NCBI GenBank assembly: GCA_019802505.1
Contig: JAFMOC010000170.1
Coordinates: 1,271,501-1,335,500 of the forward strand
DNA: 64,000 bases
Source of the DNA: Corydoras sp. C115
Taxonomy: Eukaryota > Chordata > Actinopteri > Siluriformes > Callichthyidae
Direction of reading: 5' to 3'
Every line of letters begins with the position of its first letter. Position 1 is the first letter of the stretch. A model generated the notes under the pieces. The model did no database searches, had not been told where the DNA came from, and saw nothing but the letters and a program-made list of their open reading frames with translations. Shown here piece by piece: positions 15,901 to 29,600 of the stretch. A program made the position numbers and the translations under genes.

Positions 15901-18900
15901 CTGCTTTCAATGGTGTTTTACAAAATATTTGATATGTGGAAATTTTTGACACAGATGTGAGTTTTCAGGCTTGCTCTAATGATTTAAACAATTGATATGT
16001 CTCACCGTGCCATTCCTGAAAACCAATTTTTAAATTTTCCTTTTATATCTTTCAAATAATTTTTCACCAGCAAATTTCTACAGGTGGAACTTTTTAAAAC
16101 ATTTGTGTATTTGAAAAAGACAATATAAAATTGAGTTTGCACGAATCATTCCTGTTTTTCTCATGTTACAGCTTTACTGTGTTTACTATCGTTCATGTGC
16201 AGCCATGCAGATGTGGTGATTTTAATCTGGTTCTTTTTTTTCTTTCTTTTTTTTTTTTCCATCAATGAATTCTAGTGAATACTAGGACATTGTACTTGAA
16301 CACAGGGCCGTTGTATCTTTTTTTTATATATGTATGTCATGACATGAACCACTCATCCAGTTGATTTGACTTGGCTGCTTGGAAATGAGCGTGAAAGCAG
16401 TCATACATTTCGGCCAACACATCATTTCTGTAATAGTCAAAGAAGTGAAATGGAGCAGAAACAACCATTCCCTTGTTTCTAGTTTTTAATATTTGTTGGT
16501 TTGCACCAAAAAGGCTATTCTGAAGCAATAAGGGCTTGTTAACTTGGAGCTTAATCACAAGTAGTGTTCTGAACTTTTCTTTATATTGGATCATCCAGTG
16601 TTATTGCTTTTAATGGAGTCTAGTCTTCAAATCTTAACCGATCATCCTGCAGAGTAACACTTACTGCAGTGTTGATTACCATTTTAAAGTAGTAAAGTCT
16701 GTCTTATAGTACATCAAGTTTTAAAGGCAACATTTTCCCGGGTTTGTCATCGATTTTTGTGTTGGGCAGCTACTGTAGAAAGACGATTCATTTTTCTGTT
16801 AATGTTAATAATGCTTTTGTTTGCTAAAAGGCTTTTCCTGTATCTTTCTTTGAGTTCTATTTAGAATGTCAATGCTGTTCTCTCAACCTCAGTCTTATTA
16901 AATATGCAGTCAGTCAAGCAGGCATTCTCAAGATATCAAGCAGGAAAAATAATGAGCAATATGTTTGCCATAAAGTAGAAAAAATCTTAGCTTCTTGTAT
17001 TCTGTTTAACTAATTCTTTGCATATTAGTTGGATGCACTTTAATAAATATAATTAGCTATTAATTGGCTACAAGAAGTATTACTACAGTTCAAAAATTGA
17101 CCTTTAATTGACAAAGTTTTAAGTCTCAAAAATCACAACACCGTGTCTTCGTTCTGGATGTTTCTTCATACTAGCCAATCCTGGATATGACTTACAGTGA
17201 CTATTAAAGTAAACAATGAATAAATTTTGTCTGGATTTAACCGTTTCCTGTTTTTGTCCTCTGTCCTGAATGGGCCATTTCCTGAAAAGTAAAGTTACCC
17301 CAAAATATTTAAGGAAAAGCATTTTACTCATACTATGTATTTAAAGTTGGTGTTCATAAGCCTTTTTCATAAAGTAGGTTTGTCTTTAGTACAGAGTTGT
17401 GTGACCCTTTCAAATTTATCTCTCCTTGAATGTCCTTGAGTTCGTGTGTGTGTGTGTGTGTGTGTGTGTGTTAGAGAGAGACGATACTTCCTGTAGTGTA
17501 AACATGGTTGCAGAGGTTTGTTTGTTTTGTATCTTTTACTTTTAATATCACTCTGTTAAACTCATTCAGTCTGAAATGACATTAAACCAGATTATAAAAA
17601 AGCATTAACAAGACATAAGAGACACTTTACAGCAGTTCAATACTTTATATAGTAAAACCCAGTAAGTAAAAATGTTAAGGTAAACGAAGGATCAAAAGCT
17701 CAGAAAGCAGGGCCACGTCCGGGAACAATGCCATTGAATCACGATAACACATTCACAAACTGGGTTGGTTGTTGATTTATTCGGACGAAAAGGTTACAGA
17801 TTAATGAATGAAGACACGAAGAATAGACTGCGTTCTGTGAGCGGTGGTAATGGAATGTATTTTTGGCTCAGTGTCATGATATTAATGTTCAAAAAGACAT
17901 GACCGATTTGTTAGAAAACACGCCTTAAGGGAAATTCAAGCTTAATCTAGTACCCATCATATCAAATAACTGGTAGAATGCAATTTGATTTTACAGTCTT
18001 AAAGGCTTAAAAAGCTGAAGAGGTTATTAAAAGCTGTTAAATACTTCTTATTGATCCTGGATTTAAGAATTGCCCAGAGCACTGATTTAATTAAATGTCA
18101 GCTAGTAAATACATTTGTATTTATTATTATTATTATTATTATTTCTTTTTTATTATTATTTCTTTTTCTGGCACAGACCAGCGCAAGGTGAATGAGATAA
18201 AATGCAGGATGTTGTTAACATTACCAAAAAAGTAAAAGTTCTTTACGAGGCCTGGTGGAGTTAAAGCCATTGGCTTCTCCACTGTAATCAGAGACAGCAG
18301 GTTTCAGTTGGATGTTTAATATGCTCATGTGCTGATGGAGAATTAGATCTGCAGCTCCTGCCAGTTCTGTTTATGTTTGATGTGATACAACAGCAGCTGT
18401 TCATCTTGAGTTCTGCATCCAGTTATGTTTAAACAATGGAAATTCAACTCCGCTCATGTTAATCCCACAGAAAGATTCAAACGGTACAGTGAAGTATTTG
18501 AGTGTGGAACTTTATAAAAACAGTTTTACAGATTTGCCCTCTCTTCTACGGTAACAATTTATCTATTCATCTTTTATCCTAATTAGGTTTTCGTGCTGAA
18601 GCCTGTCCAAGTGCTCATTAGGTGAAAGGTCATGGTAATCGCTTTGATGGTTCTCCAATCTGATCCATCAGGTCTTTAGTGAGACCCAGGACATGTTGCC
18701 TTCATTATGATTTTAAAAACAAAACTAAATAGAAGTTTTAAATAGAAGTTCACTCAATAGTAGCTCAACCCTAAGTGTAAAATGTATTTCTTAATTAATG
18801 TCTAATGTCCAACAAAGTCAAATGTGTTTTAAAATGCTGTTATTTAGAATGCATCAGGCACTTCGTCTGTTTATTAAATTATAACATGTGTTTCTCTCTC

Positions 18901-18903
18901 TAG
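9916..18903 (+). other. tp53i11: Probable large first intron of tp53i11
   Basis: About 9 kb without a supported coding exon. Contents: the CpG-rich remainder of the putative promoter (to about 10100), poly-C (about 11861-11872), a 183-codon unrecognised minus-strand ORF (12466-13017), a higher-complexity block at 14860-15190 with an X-box palindrome (GTTGCCATGGCAAG, 15053-15066), a (CA)n tract (15540-15564), a MITE end (15817-15844), a (GT)n tract (17444-17471) and an (ATT)n tract (about 18119-18143). Confidence 0.45.
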
Positions 18904-18936
18904 CAAAGTCGCGTGCCTACCACATCTTTTTTTGCC

Positions 18937-21900
18937 ATGACCTCTAAACCCACCCATCCGCCGCTGATGAAGAAGCACAGTCAGACTGATTTGGTGAGCC
19001 GCCTCAAAACTCGTAAAGTCCTTGGTGTTGGAGAAGATGATGATGGAGAAGTCCACAGATCAAAGGTAATTTTTACGACGATTACATGTCGTCCTGTAAA
19101 CAGTTTAAATGGAGGTTTTAAGTGTTTCTTTTAAATGCATTGCTCACGTCAAGGATCACAACAAAAATACCAATACAGCTGTAACAAAAAAAATGGCCCA
19201 AGTTCATCAAATGTGTAAAAGACTCGAGATATGGATAAAATAAAAGCAGAACAAGATTGAAGGCTGTGATCTTTCTCCATGCTGTCCCTGCTGCTTTGCC
19301 TTTGATCTCCTGCGAAAGACACTAGGTTACCCCTGGAGCAGAAAGGTCAACATGAAATGTGAGTTGCATTAAAATACAGTCACTGTCTTGCAAAGTGCTT
19401 CATATTCAGAGCCACGGGCGCCTGGAATCAAAAAGAACATCTATTTGTAATTCAGTAGCCCCTCCCCTTTCTAAACACTGTACGGCTCCACTGGTATGGT
19501 GATGCATGCTGTCTGAATATCCTCTTAGACAGCATGCAGAGTATTTGGCTTTAATAAAAAAAAAGAGATGCTGCCTGAAGGCACAGAGACATTTATTCAT
19601 TACTAAATGCAAGGTGCACAGGAAATTTTGGCCACAGCAGGAAATAAAGTATGTGTGGTTTGTGTACAAGTTTGTTCTATTTGCAGTTTTTCCATATCAC
19701 TGCAGTTAAGCAGTGTACCTTCCTTAAACCACAGAGCCACCTTGATTCAAATGCTGATATTTGTGTATTTTAGATTTAGTTGATGTGTTTACATACATGC
19801 TTTACATATTGTAGAAACAGTTTAGGGGGCTTATTTCTGTTCCATCATGACTATAAACTTGTTTTCTGCATTTGTGCTCAAAAAAAAGGTTGTGCGAGTT
19901 AGGTGTTTGATCTGTAAAGGGGGAACCAATTACATGGGGATTTTATTCATTTTATTTTAACTTCTGTGGGTGTCCCAGTATGTTTTTTTCAATTCTGTGT
20001 GTATATGTATATAATGTCTGTTCTCCTATAGAGTTGATAAAAAGAAAGATTAAAAAGATTAATTTTTTTTTACCAGAATTAACATAAAGCAGCTGGATAC
20101 AGAAAAATAATACAGGCATGTTCAAAAGGGAACAATGGTGGAACATTGTGAAGTAATTGCACAGCTCAGCTGTAAAATTAGAGGGATTCACTCAGTCTCT
20201 TGTTATCACACAGCTGTGGTATTGCGCTTTGATTTGTTCTCTATGCAAAATGTTTCACCGTATCATTCCTGTGAGTCAAAGCATTGAGAATTGCTTTTAT
20301 CTGCTGCACATTAAAGCATACTGTTACTGTTAATTCAAACTCAGCATACTGTCTGCATTCTGTCAAATTTGGTGTAATTGGTGTACTAACTTATCCTTTA
20401 AAACTTTGCGTAGCATTTATTGTAAAAGTAAACAAACTGAAACAAATTCAAAGATCCTTTTTTGTGGTTAACTTTGTAACATGATAATAAAAAGTTGATA
20501 CCAAATCCAGAGCACTAATAAGAAGAGCTGAGCTTTGTTGCTTTAATGACTCTCATTACTATTTATATATATTTTTTGTAAGACCAGTGCAACCTTTCTT
20601 ATTACTTCTGTCTAATGTGTCTAATGGATTTAGTGTTATAGTGATATATCAGTAGTACATTAGAGGATTTTGTTTGTTTCCCCCTTTTATTTGTTTTGTA
20701 TCCTTTACCCTCCCACAGCACGTTGGTCTATTGATGAATCTCAGTTGTGCTGTTAGATTTTATAGTGCATTAACACCGAAGCACAGCCTGTGATTTGAAT
20801 AGACATCTGTTCAACAGAAATCCATTTCATGTGGATAAGTACATTTTAAAAGAAGAGTATATAAAATATTCTTTATTTCAATTTTGTATATATAGTAAAA
20901 AAATCTTCTAATTACCTCCAACCTGGCTGAGCCATTAAACTGAGCACACAGTGGCTAAATTAATGTATTGGAACTTTTATATAATATCTATAATATTGAT
21001 TAAAAGTCGACTATTTTTCGTAAACTTGATCTGTATGTAGTGAGAATTGAATTTTTCATAAGTTATTACCAATGACTTTCACTGTAAGAGTAGAGCATGG
21101 TTCATGCCTTTGCCTGACATACAGAAATTTGTAAGACTTATATTAATTTATCTTAAGCTGTTTATAGTTAATTGTGCTTAATGTAATTAAGTCAGTGATT
21201 TATTTGTAACCTACATGCAAAAAAACACACGTGCACATAAATAAGGTTCTATAGTCCTTACATATTCCCTTTTTGGTTTTTGCCTTTGGTTTTCGAAATG
21301 AATCAAAGATGTAGAAAATGGGTGAGGTCTTTTTTTGCACTTGTGTAGTCCTCAGAATGTGTGAATCCTCTTGAAACCATACAGTGGTGAGGTGTAGATT
21401 AACTGAGGCCTCCCTCAACAGAAGCCATTGACTTGTTGTTCTGTAACAAGGATTAGAACCTCAGTGCATAGTGCAAGCAGAATGTTACATTCACTTTTGT
21501 AATTCTGAGTACAGCTGGTTTTTGCATCCTTTATAATTATATTTATAATTACAAATTAACACGTATGATGACGACAAATTAATGTGATGTATATAATAAA
21601 ACAACAAACATATTTTTTCTTAAGTTTCAATTACAGTTTATTATTGCTTATGTATATTCATCAATGTTTGTTGCCTTTATATTGATACATCAATTAACCC
21701 TACCCCCCCAATATTGTGATATTTTGTAATTATTGATGTATGCCAAGCAAATCACATTTGCCAAGAGTTTTTCATTTTATTTGTAATTTCTCGTGTCTGA
21801 TTTAACATTAAGCTTTAGATGGTTAAATAATAAAGGCAGCTTTAGAAAAGTGTTGTGATGTAGTGCTAAGATATCAGGAGTAGTGCAAGCCACCTCTATT

Positions 21901-22940
21901 TTTAACTTCTTTGTATAGTTTAAGCAGACGTTTACACCCACAGAAAGAGCACCAGAGTGCGCTGATAGAAAAGACCCTCGTAGTCTCAAAATATTCCATA
22001 GCCTCGGTTTATAGCCGAAGAAAAGAGCCCATTCTTCTGTGCTTGTAAGTGAGAGAAGATCAACGGATGACTTCAAGAAAGCAGCTCTATGTTTTCCAGT
22101 ACACACTGCCAGCTCCCGATGGCTGCATTTTCCCCCGTGTTTTTCACTTTACCTGCCATCACAGTTTTTTCCTTCTTCATTTTCCCTCAAATGACCTTTA
22201 TTTAAGAACATTTAGTACCACTCCTCTTTCTGTCTTCTTCACCAAAATAGAATTACCCTTCTTAAAGAAGCTTTTAGCTTGATGGAGCAGGAACCAGCCT
22301 GATTATTTTCACTCTTATCCTCAAAGACGGGCAGAGTCTGACTTAATAGGCTCTTTAATATCTGCAGAAACACTGGGAAGTTTTATATAATCTTCACTCC
22401 TAGCTGATGTTTAATCAGGAAGAGGGGCAAAGCATCCTCTTTTTTATGCATCCCATTAAAGAGCCAAATGCATAAAGCAAATGTAAAAAAAAAATACAGT
22501 ACAATACATAAATAAATCCAAGGTACAACTTAATATATTGTTTTGACATCAGATGGATGCTGAGTGAGGTTGAACATTGTGTGGGATTTAAAATAATCTA
22601 TTATCAGAATTAAAATTATGATAACTGTGTTTAATCACCTGTAACAATGAGTTGTGTTTCCCTTTACTGAAGAATTAACCAATTATGTTAATATAAAACG
22701 GCTTGCCTTTCAGAAGACCTCTGTGCTCTGTCACAACGTTTTAGTTAACCACATGGGTTGTTCTTGGTGCAGTGTAGCAATGCAACTGCCGTGTTATTCA
22801 GAGGAAAGGATTGCAACAATCTGCACCAGCATCATTAGATGGCACTAAATTCTACACATTGTGTCTGATTTGTTATTTCTACAGCTGTGATCTTAATTAC
22901 AGAAATTAAATTAGGCAGGAGCTCTACTAACTGTTGCGGG

Positions 22941-23023
<83 letters not shown>

Positions 23024-26000
23024 TTGTAGTTACATGTTACTGCACGACATTTGCCATGAGTAAGCCTTGACTGCTAAGTTTTAGTATGAATTTCTTTATT
23101 CTGGCAGACTTTGTTTCTGATACACGTATGCAAGACTGAAAGATATATCTGTTTTTTTTTTACTTTTACTGAGCACCACGTTGTACTGTTTTATATCTCA
23201 TAACACAAATGCTTGTCATGAGGTAGAGAGCCGGTAAAGCCGCCCAAAAAGAAGTCTCTCATGGGAGGTGGAAACACTGTCAGACTGAGATCTACCAGCT
23301 TAGACACTTCTTTTGTCAACATGTTGACAGTAGTGGGATGGCAAATGAATTCTTAAAATATATTTTGAAGCCAAAGCCTGCTTATTTTGCTCAAAACTTG
23401 TCTTAGCTGATACCGAATTTAAGAGTGGTGTTATCTAATAACATTGGTTTTACCAATAATGAGATTAAGCACATTTTCCAGCAATTTAATAGCCACCTTC
23501 TAAATAATGAAGAGCCCAACACATTGGGTCCAGTTCTTTTCACTATTGATTCAAGACTGGTAATTTTATGATCATGATGGATATTAATCTGTTTAATTAC
23601 TTGTATAACATTTTTACAAGGAAATATTGCTTCCTTTTGCCTTACAAATCCCTCAAAAGAGCAAGCTATGGTTATGGGGACCAGAAAAAATATGCAATGC
23701 CATTTCAAAAGAGCACAACGTCTCAGTAGGGGACCCATCCTCTCTGGGTGGCACTGTAGCATTTAGAGTAAAACAGGATTAGTTTAAATGCAGGTGTTAA
23801 ATGTAACAGTGATCCACTGAAGTTTAAACTGATTCTTATATTGTCTATACATTTAGTACGGGTTTTAGCTGATTTATAAACTGTGATTTAGGAATCTGAG
23901 GTTGCTACTGTAGAGCTAGTAAGGAACCTATAGATGTTAACATCTCCACTAAAATGTTATTATAGAATAACAGACCGGTTTCTGCACAGTGCAGCACAAG
24001 ACTTTAACTAAACGGCTAAAATATTTTACATTAATTTAGTTTAACGGTTGGTAGAGTTTCTGAGAAGTCATGTGTTCAGAGCTGTTTCTCCTGACGTGCA
24101 TTTCTTAATTAATAAATGTTTAACGTGTGCAGAAAGTTGTTTGTCTTCAGCCGTTATTTTGGAGACTGTCTGACTGGAATATAAATGATGGTTATGATAA
24201 CCGAGGCAGGAAAAACACAAAATTGTCAACCGCGAGTCAAACATGGTTTGGCTTTCAACCTGTGAGCACGGCTTCCTGGATGCATTCACACACCTGTCAG
24301 TGAGAGCGAAATGAACTGATGTTTAGATTTGAACAAACTCACAGCTGTGAATGTCAAGTGTTTTAGGTAACTGTCGAACTCGAAGCGTTCCAATTTTTAC
24401 CACAAATTATAGCCAGCTTTGCACATGGCTTCTTTTACTTCTCTATTAGACATTTTTATCTTCTTCATGGTCATCTTGTGCTTCTTATTGTACAATCTGT
24501 TTTATTTATTATTAGTTAAATAAATACTTGATGGCAGGAACTATACACTTGAGTTGTCTTTAATAGAGAATGATAAACAACTTGACAAATTTATGTAATT
24601 TTTAGTCTGGAATTTAAGCTGGTATGGTTTTACATGGAATCCAGACTAAAGACCTTCTCTGGCATTTTGTTTTTTCTTAATGATTGCAAGTTCAGAAAAT
24701 TCTGCTAATTTGTGTTTCTATTTTTCAACAGCTGTATGACATTATAGACTGATTACAAATTTACCTTAAAAACTAAAATGCTTTCACGCAGTGAGGTTGG
24801 ATGATTTGTTTTGATTTTGTTGTGTTCCTTAAGGTGTGCACTTTTGTAGCTTTTAGAGCTTTTCTTAAACAGCCCTTGTTTAGACGAACTTGCACATGTG
24901 GACATGTTTTACCTGATTACTTTGTTATAGATGCATTAAGGGCTTAATTCTCATCACAATCATTTATAACACATGTCTCCAGTTTAGTTAGTAGTTATAC
25001 CAATGCACCTGCAGACCTTGCTTTACTTTACAAAAAAAAAGACCACCTTTTTGGTACAATTTTTTTTCTACACTCATTGGCCATTTGCATTTCCACTTAC
25101 TATATAGATGCACATTAATAGTCCTCTATTGATTATTCTGTTTAGTGATTAGAACCAGCAGAGCAGTGTCTGTGTGATGGGTGATATTCAGCACTGCAGT
25201 AACACTGTAAAGATGATGATGGCTCTTAAAAAAAAAGCCCCCAGCATTCTGTAGGCATCATCCTGTGAGCACTATTGTATTAAAACTACAAAAAAAAAAC
25301 TAGTTAACAGATCAACAAGCTTCTCTGCTCTGCTTCTTTCCTTATAAAACAATATTCATGAAAATATCACTGTCATGAAGATTTACTGTTTTAAAGTAAA
25401 TAAAAATAGAATCTGTACATTTTTAAATGTTCAAAAGCATATTTACTGTATATAAGATTTTCACTCAGTAACAACAGAATTTTAAGGGTCTCCACACTTT
25501 TGCTTAAGACTGTGTTCATTATGACTGACAGTAAAATATTTCTGAGAAATGTCAGATTGCTCCAGCCGTGCTTCTTTTTATTTTCCAGATCAGTCAGATG
25601 CTTGGTAATGAAATAAAATTTGCTGTGCGAGAGCCTGTAGGTCTCCGGTAAGTCCTCCCTCATTAAATAAAAGTCAAGAAAGTCATTTAAATCTGTCAGA
25701 ATCTGAGTGCAAGTATGTGACTAACATATGCGAACGAGTTCTGATGGGCTTCAGTAATTACAGCATTTAGCTCACAGTTCCTTGAACAGTCATGGGTTGT
25801 GTGTGATGTGTAGTATTTCTTATTACAGGCTGTGGATCCTCGTCTCTGCAGTGCTTTTTACATCCACGGCTTTAATGGTGAGAATTGCTAAAAATGAGCT
25901 CTCCTGTCAGATGCTGCATGTTTTTCATCAGAAGGGGCAGAGACTTTCCTTCTTTGGGGCTGATTTATTAGACAGATAAGGCGGCTGTGGGATTACCCCT

Positions 26001-26384
26001 GTTCTTGATGGGAACAGGCTTTAGTAAGAGCAAGCATTCTGTGTGTCTCTGGGGCGGCATGATAGAAAGTGACGGAGTTATTTTTGCTAATCCACATAGT
26101 TCGATAACCTCCCACAACACTCGGTGTGTTTAACACGCAATCAATACACAATTAGCTTTAAAGCTTTTGTCTTTTTGTTAACTAGTTCAAGTTTAAGCTT
26201 CATTACAACGGAGTCTTTACCCATGGTATAATTATTTGGTAACTTGCAACTGTTATTCTGAAACTGTACACATTGCATTAATTTTTTATATTCAATTTAT
26301 TTAATATTACACAACCAAGGTCATTACACCTCTCATATTTTCTCCATATCATGCCCGTTTATTATTTATAACCTGCTGTGACTT

Positions 26385-26433
<49 letters not shown>

Positions 26434-26569
26434 CCCTGGCCTTTCCCAACCAGCTCTATGAAATCATCTTCGACCTTACCACCAGTCAGATCTCCATCCG
26501 ACTCTACGGAGGAGCTCTATTGAGTATGTTTGATGTGGAGTTGAATGTGTGTGTGTGTGTATGTATGTA

Positions 26570-26655
<86 letters not shown>

Positions 26656-29600
26656 TGCTGAAAATGTTTTGCCAACACTAATAATATGCCTGTAGGTCGT
26701 TGCATTATCTTATGTAATAAAATACCTACATTTGAAACCATACCTACATTTGAAACCATACCTACATTTGAAACCATACCTACATTTGAATAATAGTTGC
26801 GTGCTGTGTATCGGAAAGTACAGCATTTTTTAAACACCCCTTTTAAAACAGTTTCTTTCTGATGTAGGCATCCTTTTAAATTTGAAGATCAGACTTCAGT
26901 GCACACCTCCTAAGATGAATTATCGAGGTGCATTGGTCAGCAGAGACCGTATAAAGTAACACATAAGAACATCCCTGAGCTGTGATGTGACACTCAGTGA
27001 CTCACTTCAAGTTTCCATTTACAGCTTGTAGCATCACGAACACTCAATATAAGAGATGATTAAAGGTTCAGATGATCCAACATAATGTTAGACTCATTTC
27101 AGCTGTGTGGATCTGTAAGGTTTACTAGTTTATCCCGCTGTGCTCATCTCTTGGATGTGAAAAACAATTTAAAGCCTTGATATCCACTAATATGCTATTT
27201 TTAAGCTGCCTATGTTTGAATGGCATGTCATTGCTTTGTTCTGCTCATTCACTCACATGATTGTTTTTAAATGATTGATTATGGATTCGGTTTGTTTCTT
27301 AATGCTCTGCTGTGTTAATATGTTGAGTGTTCACGACTACAGTAGATTATGTAGATGGCTTGTTCACTGCATGAGCACAGGATTGTAGAAGGTATAAATA
27401 TTTGAAGCCTCAGCTTTAAAAATTGATGACTTTATCCAGTCTGTCTTGGTTTTTATATTTTTTTTTATATTGGTTAGAGAAGCAGGCTGGAACTGTAGTA
27501 ATTTTTAAGTAATGACAGACAACCCAAACCCACGACTGCGCTAAAGGAGACGCAGGAAGTCCAATAATATATCTAGTTGTGGGCGGACTAAAAGACGTAT
27601 GCAAGAAAATATTTCCTTCGGCGTGAACTGTACATGATTATAACATTCTTTTTTTTTATGCTTCATTTCGAGCATTGCTCAGGGTGAAAACAGAGACTCA
27701 AGCATTAATGGGATTACAGGCATTATCCCTCTAGGAGTGTTGCCAAGCTACGCTGGCTGTGTATTTTAAATGCTGATTATTTATTTCAACCAGCCTCTGC
27801 ACGCGTGTATTTTGACTGGTGTTGCATAATCACAAATGCAAAACTGATGGATATATGATAGCTGGCTGATGGTGCGAGTACCTGGCTGTAAGGTGCTATT
27901 CCGATGCCACATCAAAGGCCAATAAGACGGTGGGAAACACTTGTGCAGGGTTGAAATAATCTTTTTGGCAGATGGCCCCAGGGAGGGGGTAGTGAAGCAG
28001 CTGCTATCCATGTTATCCATATCCTGCATGGGGGGGAGATCAGAGGGTGCCTCCACATGTTCAGATCAGGATGCCATGCTGAATGCGTACTCAATGCCTT
28101 TGATTGCTCTCTCTTGATGGATCTTGACAACTTTCCATTTTTTGGCGATCTTTAATTATGGCCGATTCCATTTGACCCCCAATATGCCCTTTTCACTACA
28201 GGTATCTCATTAATCCTGTGGAATGGCCTTTACACCGCAGAGAAAGCAATAATCCAGTGGACCCTGCTAACTGAAGCATGCTACTTTGGTGTACAGTTTA
28301 TAGGTACGAAGCTATTATCTTTGTCATGTCTGTTCCATTTTCATCAATGAGAACAAATTTTACATGTTCTTTTATTTTAAATATATAAAAGGCAAAGTGT
28401 TACACACTCACCTTAAATCACAAATTAGTTAAGAGAAACATTCATTCATTCATTATCTCCCGCTTTATCCTCTATTAGGGTCGCGGTGGGGTTCCCCATG
28501 CCCATCCAGGGGAGAACGTCTCGGGCGCTGGGCAGATAGACCCAGGACAGGGGGGCAATCCATCGCTGGGCACACACTCACTCACACACACACACACACT
28601 CTATATGGGGCAATTTGGAGAACTCAATTGACTTGATCCATGTTTTTGGACTGTGGGAGGAAACCGGAGAACCCGGAGGAAACCCACACGGACACGGGGA
28701 GAACATGGAAACTCCACTCAGATGGGGATTCCAACCGGGAATCCCTAGCGCTGAGAGGCGAACGTGCTAAACCACTAAGCCACCGTGCCGCCCATTACGT
28801 AATAAATAAAATCTAATAATATGTAAATACATGTAAGACACAAATGTACTGACAAAGAAGACGCGTCTCAAAACTTTTGCACATAGAGGGCATCTGTGTA
28901 TTGAGTTAAAAGCAATGAAAAAAAAAGCTTTTAATTTTATGTCAGTGATTCTCTTAACTAGGGGCGGCACGGTGGCTTAGTGGTTTAGCATGTTCTCCTC
29001 TCAGCACTAGGGATTCCCGGTTCGAATCCCCATCTGGGTGAAGTTTCCATGTTCTCCCCGTGTCTGCGTGGGTTTCCTCCGGGTTCTCCGGTTTCCTCCC
29101 ACAGTCCAAAAACATGGTTTGAGTCAATTGAATTCTCAAAAAATTGCCCCAATATAGTGTGTCTGTGTGAGTGGGTGTGTGCCCAGCGATGGATTGGCGC
29201 CCTGTCCTGGGTGTATCTGCCCAGCGCCCGAGACGTTCTCCCCTGGATGGGCATGGGGAGTCCCACCGCGACCCTAATGGAGGATAAAGCGGGAGATAAT
29301 GAATGAATGAATTTATTACGTATATTTGTTAATGAGCTCAACAGTCCAACACAACTGTCAGTTTTTTTTTTTTTGTTATAACATTTAGATTAAATTTTTT
29401 TTTATTGTTGAGTGCGTCCCATGAAAAGTAGCCTGAAGTCGACTCTGGTATTGCTCGGTGTTTGTGTGAATTGTGATGTGAATGTCCACCCACCCATCTG
29501 TCTGTGACAGATTTTTCTATCAAGTCATCGTCACTGTTGATAAAATGTTGTCTCCCTCTGTTGGCTATTAATTGCAATAGCATTGTTTTTACAGTGTGTT

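Larger units (their letters stand above)
26524..28201 (+). other. tp53i11: tp53i11 intron 4 with microsatellites and a candidate conserved block
   Basis: Begins with a compound (GT)n/(GTAT)n/(TA)n tract (26547-26653), then an 18-bp minisatellite (26725-26790). From about 27640 to 28190 the composition becomes more balanced and free of simple repeats; this stretch could be a conserved noncoding element, though only comparison with other fish would show it. Confidence 0.6.

Noticed and set aside
27781..28130. Minus-strand ORFs in tp53i11 intron 4
   Set aside because: Two overlapping frames without family resemblance; more simply explained as noncoding unique sequence with few stops.
28985..29341. 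118-codon minus-strand ORF
   Set aside because: It is the reverse strand of a SINE; near-identical peptides appear wherever the family occurs (9.5, 46.8, 50.0 and 60.5 kb).
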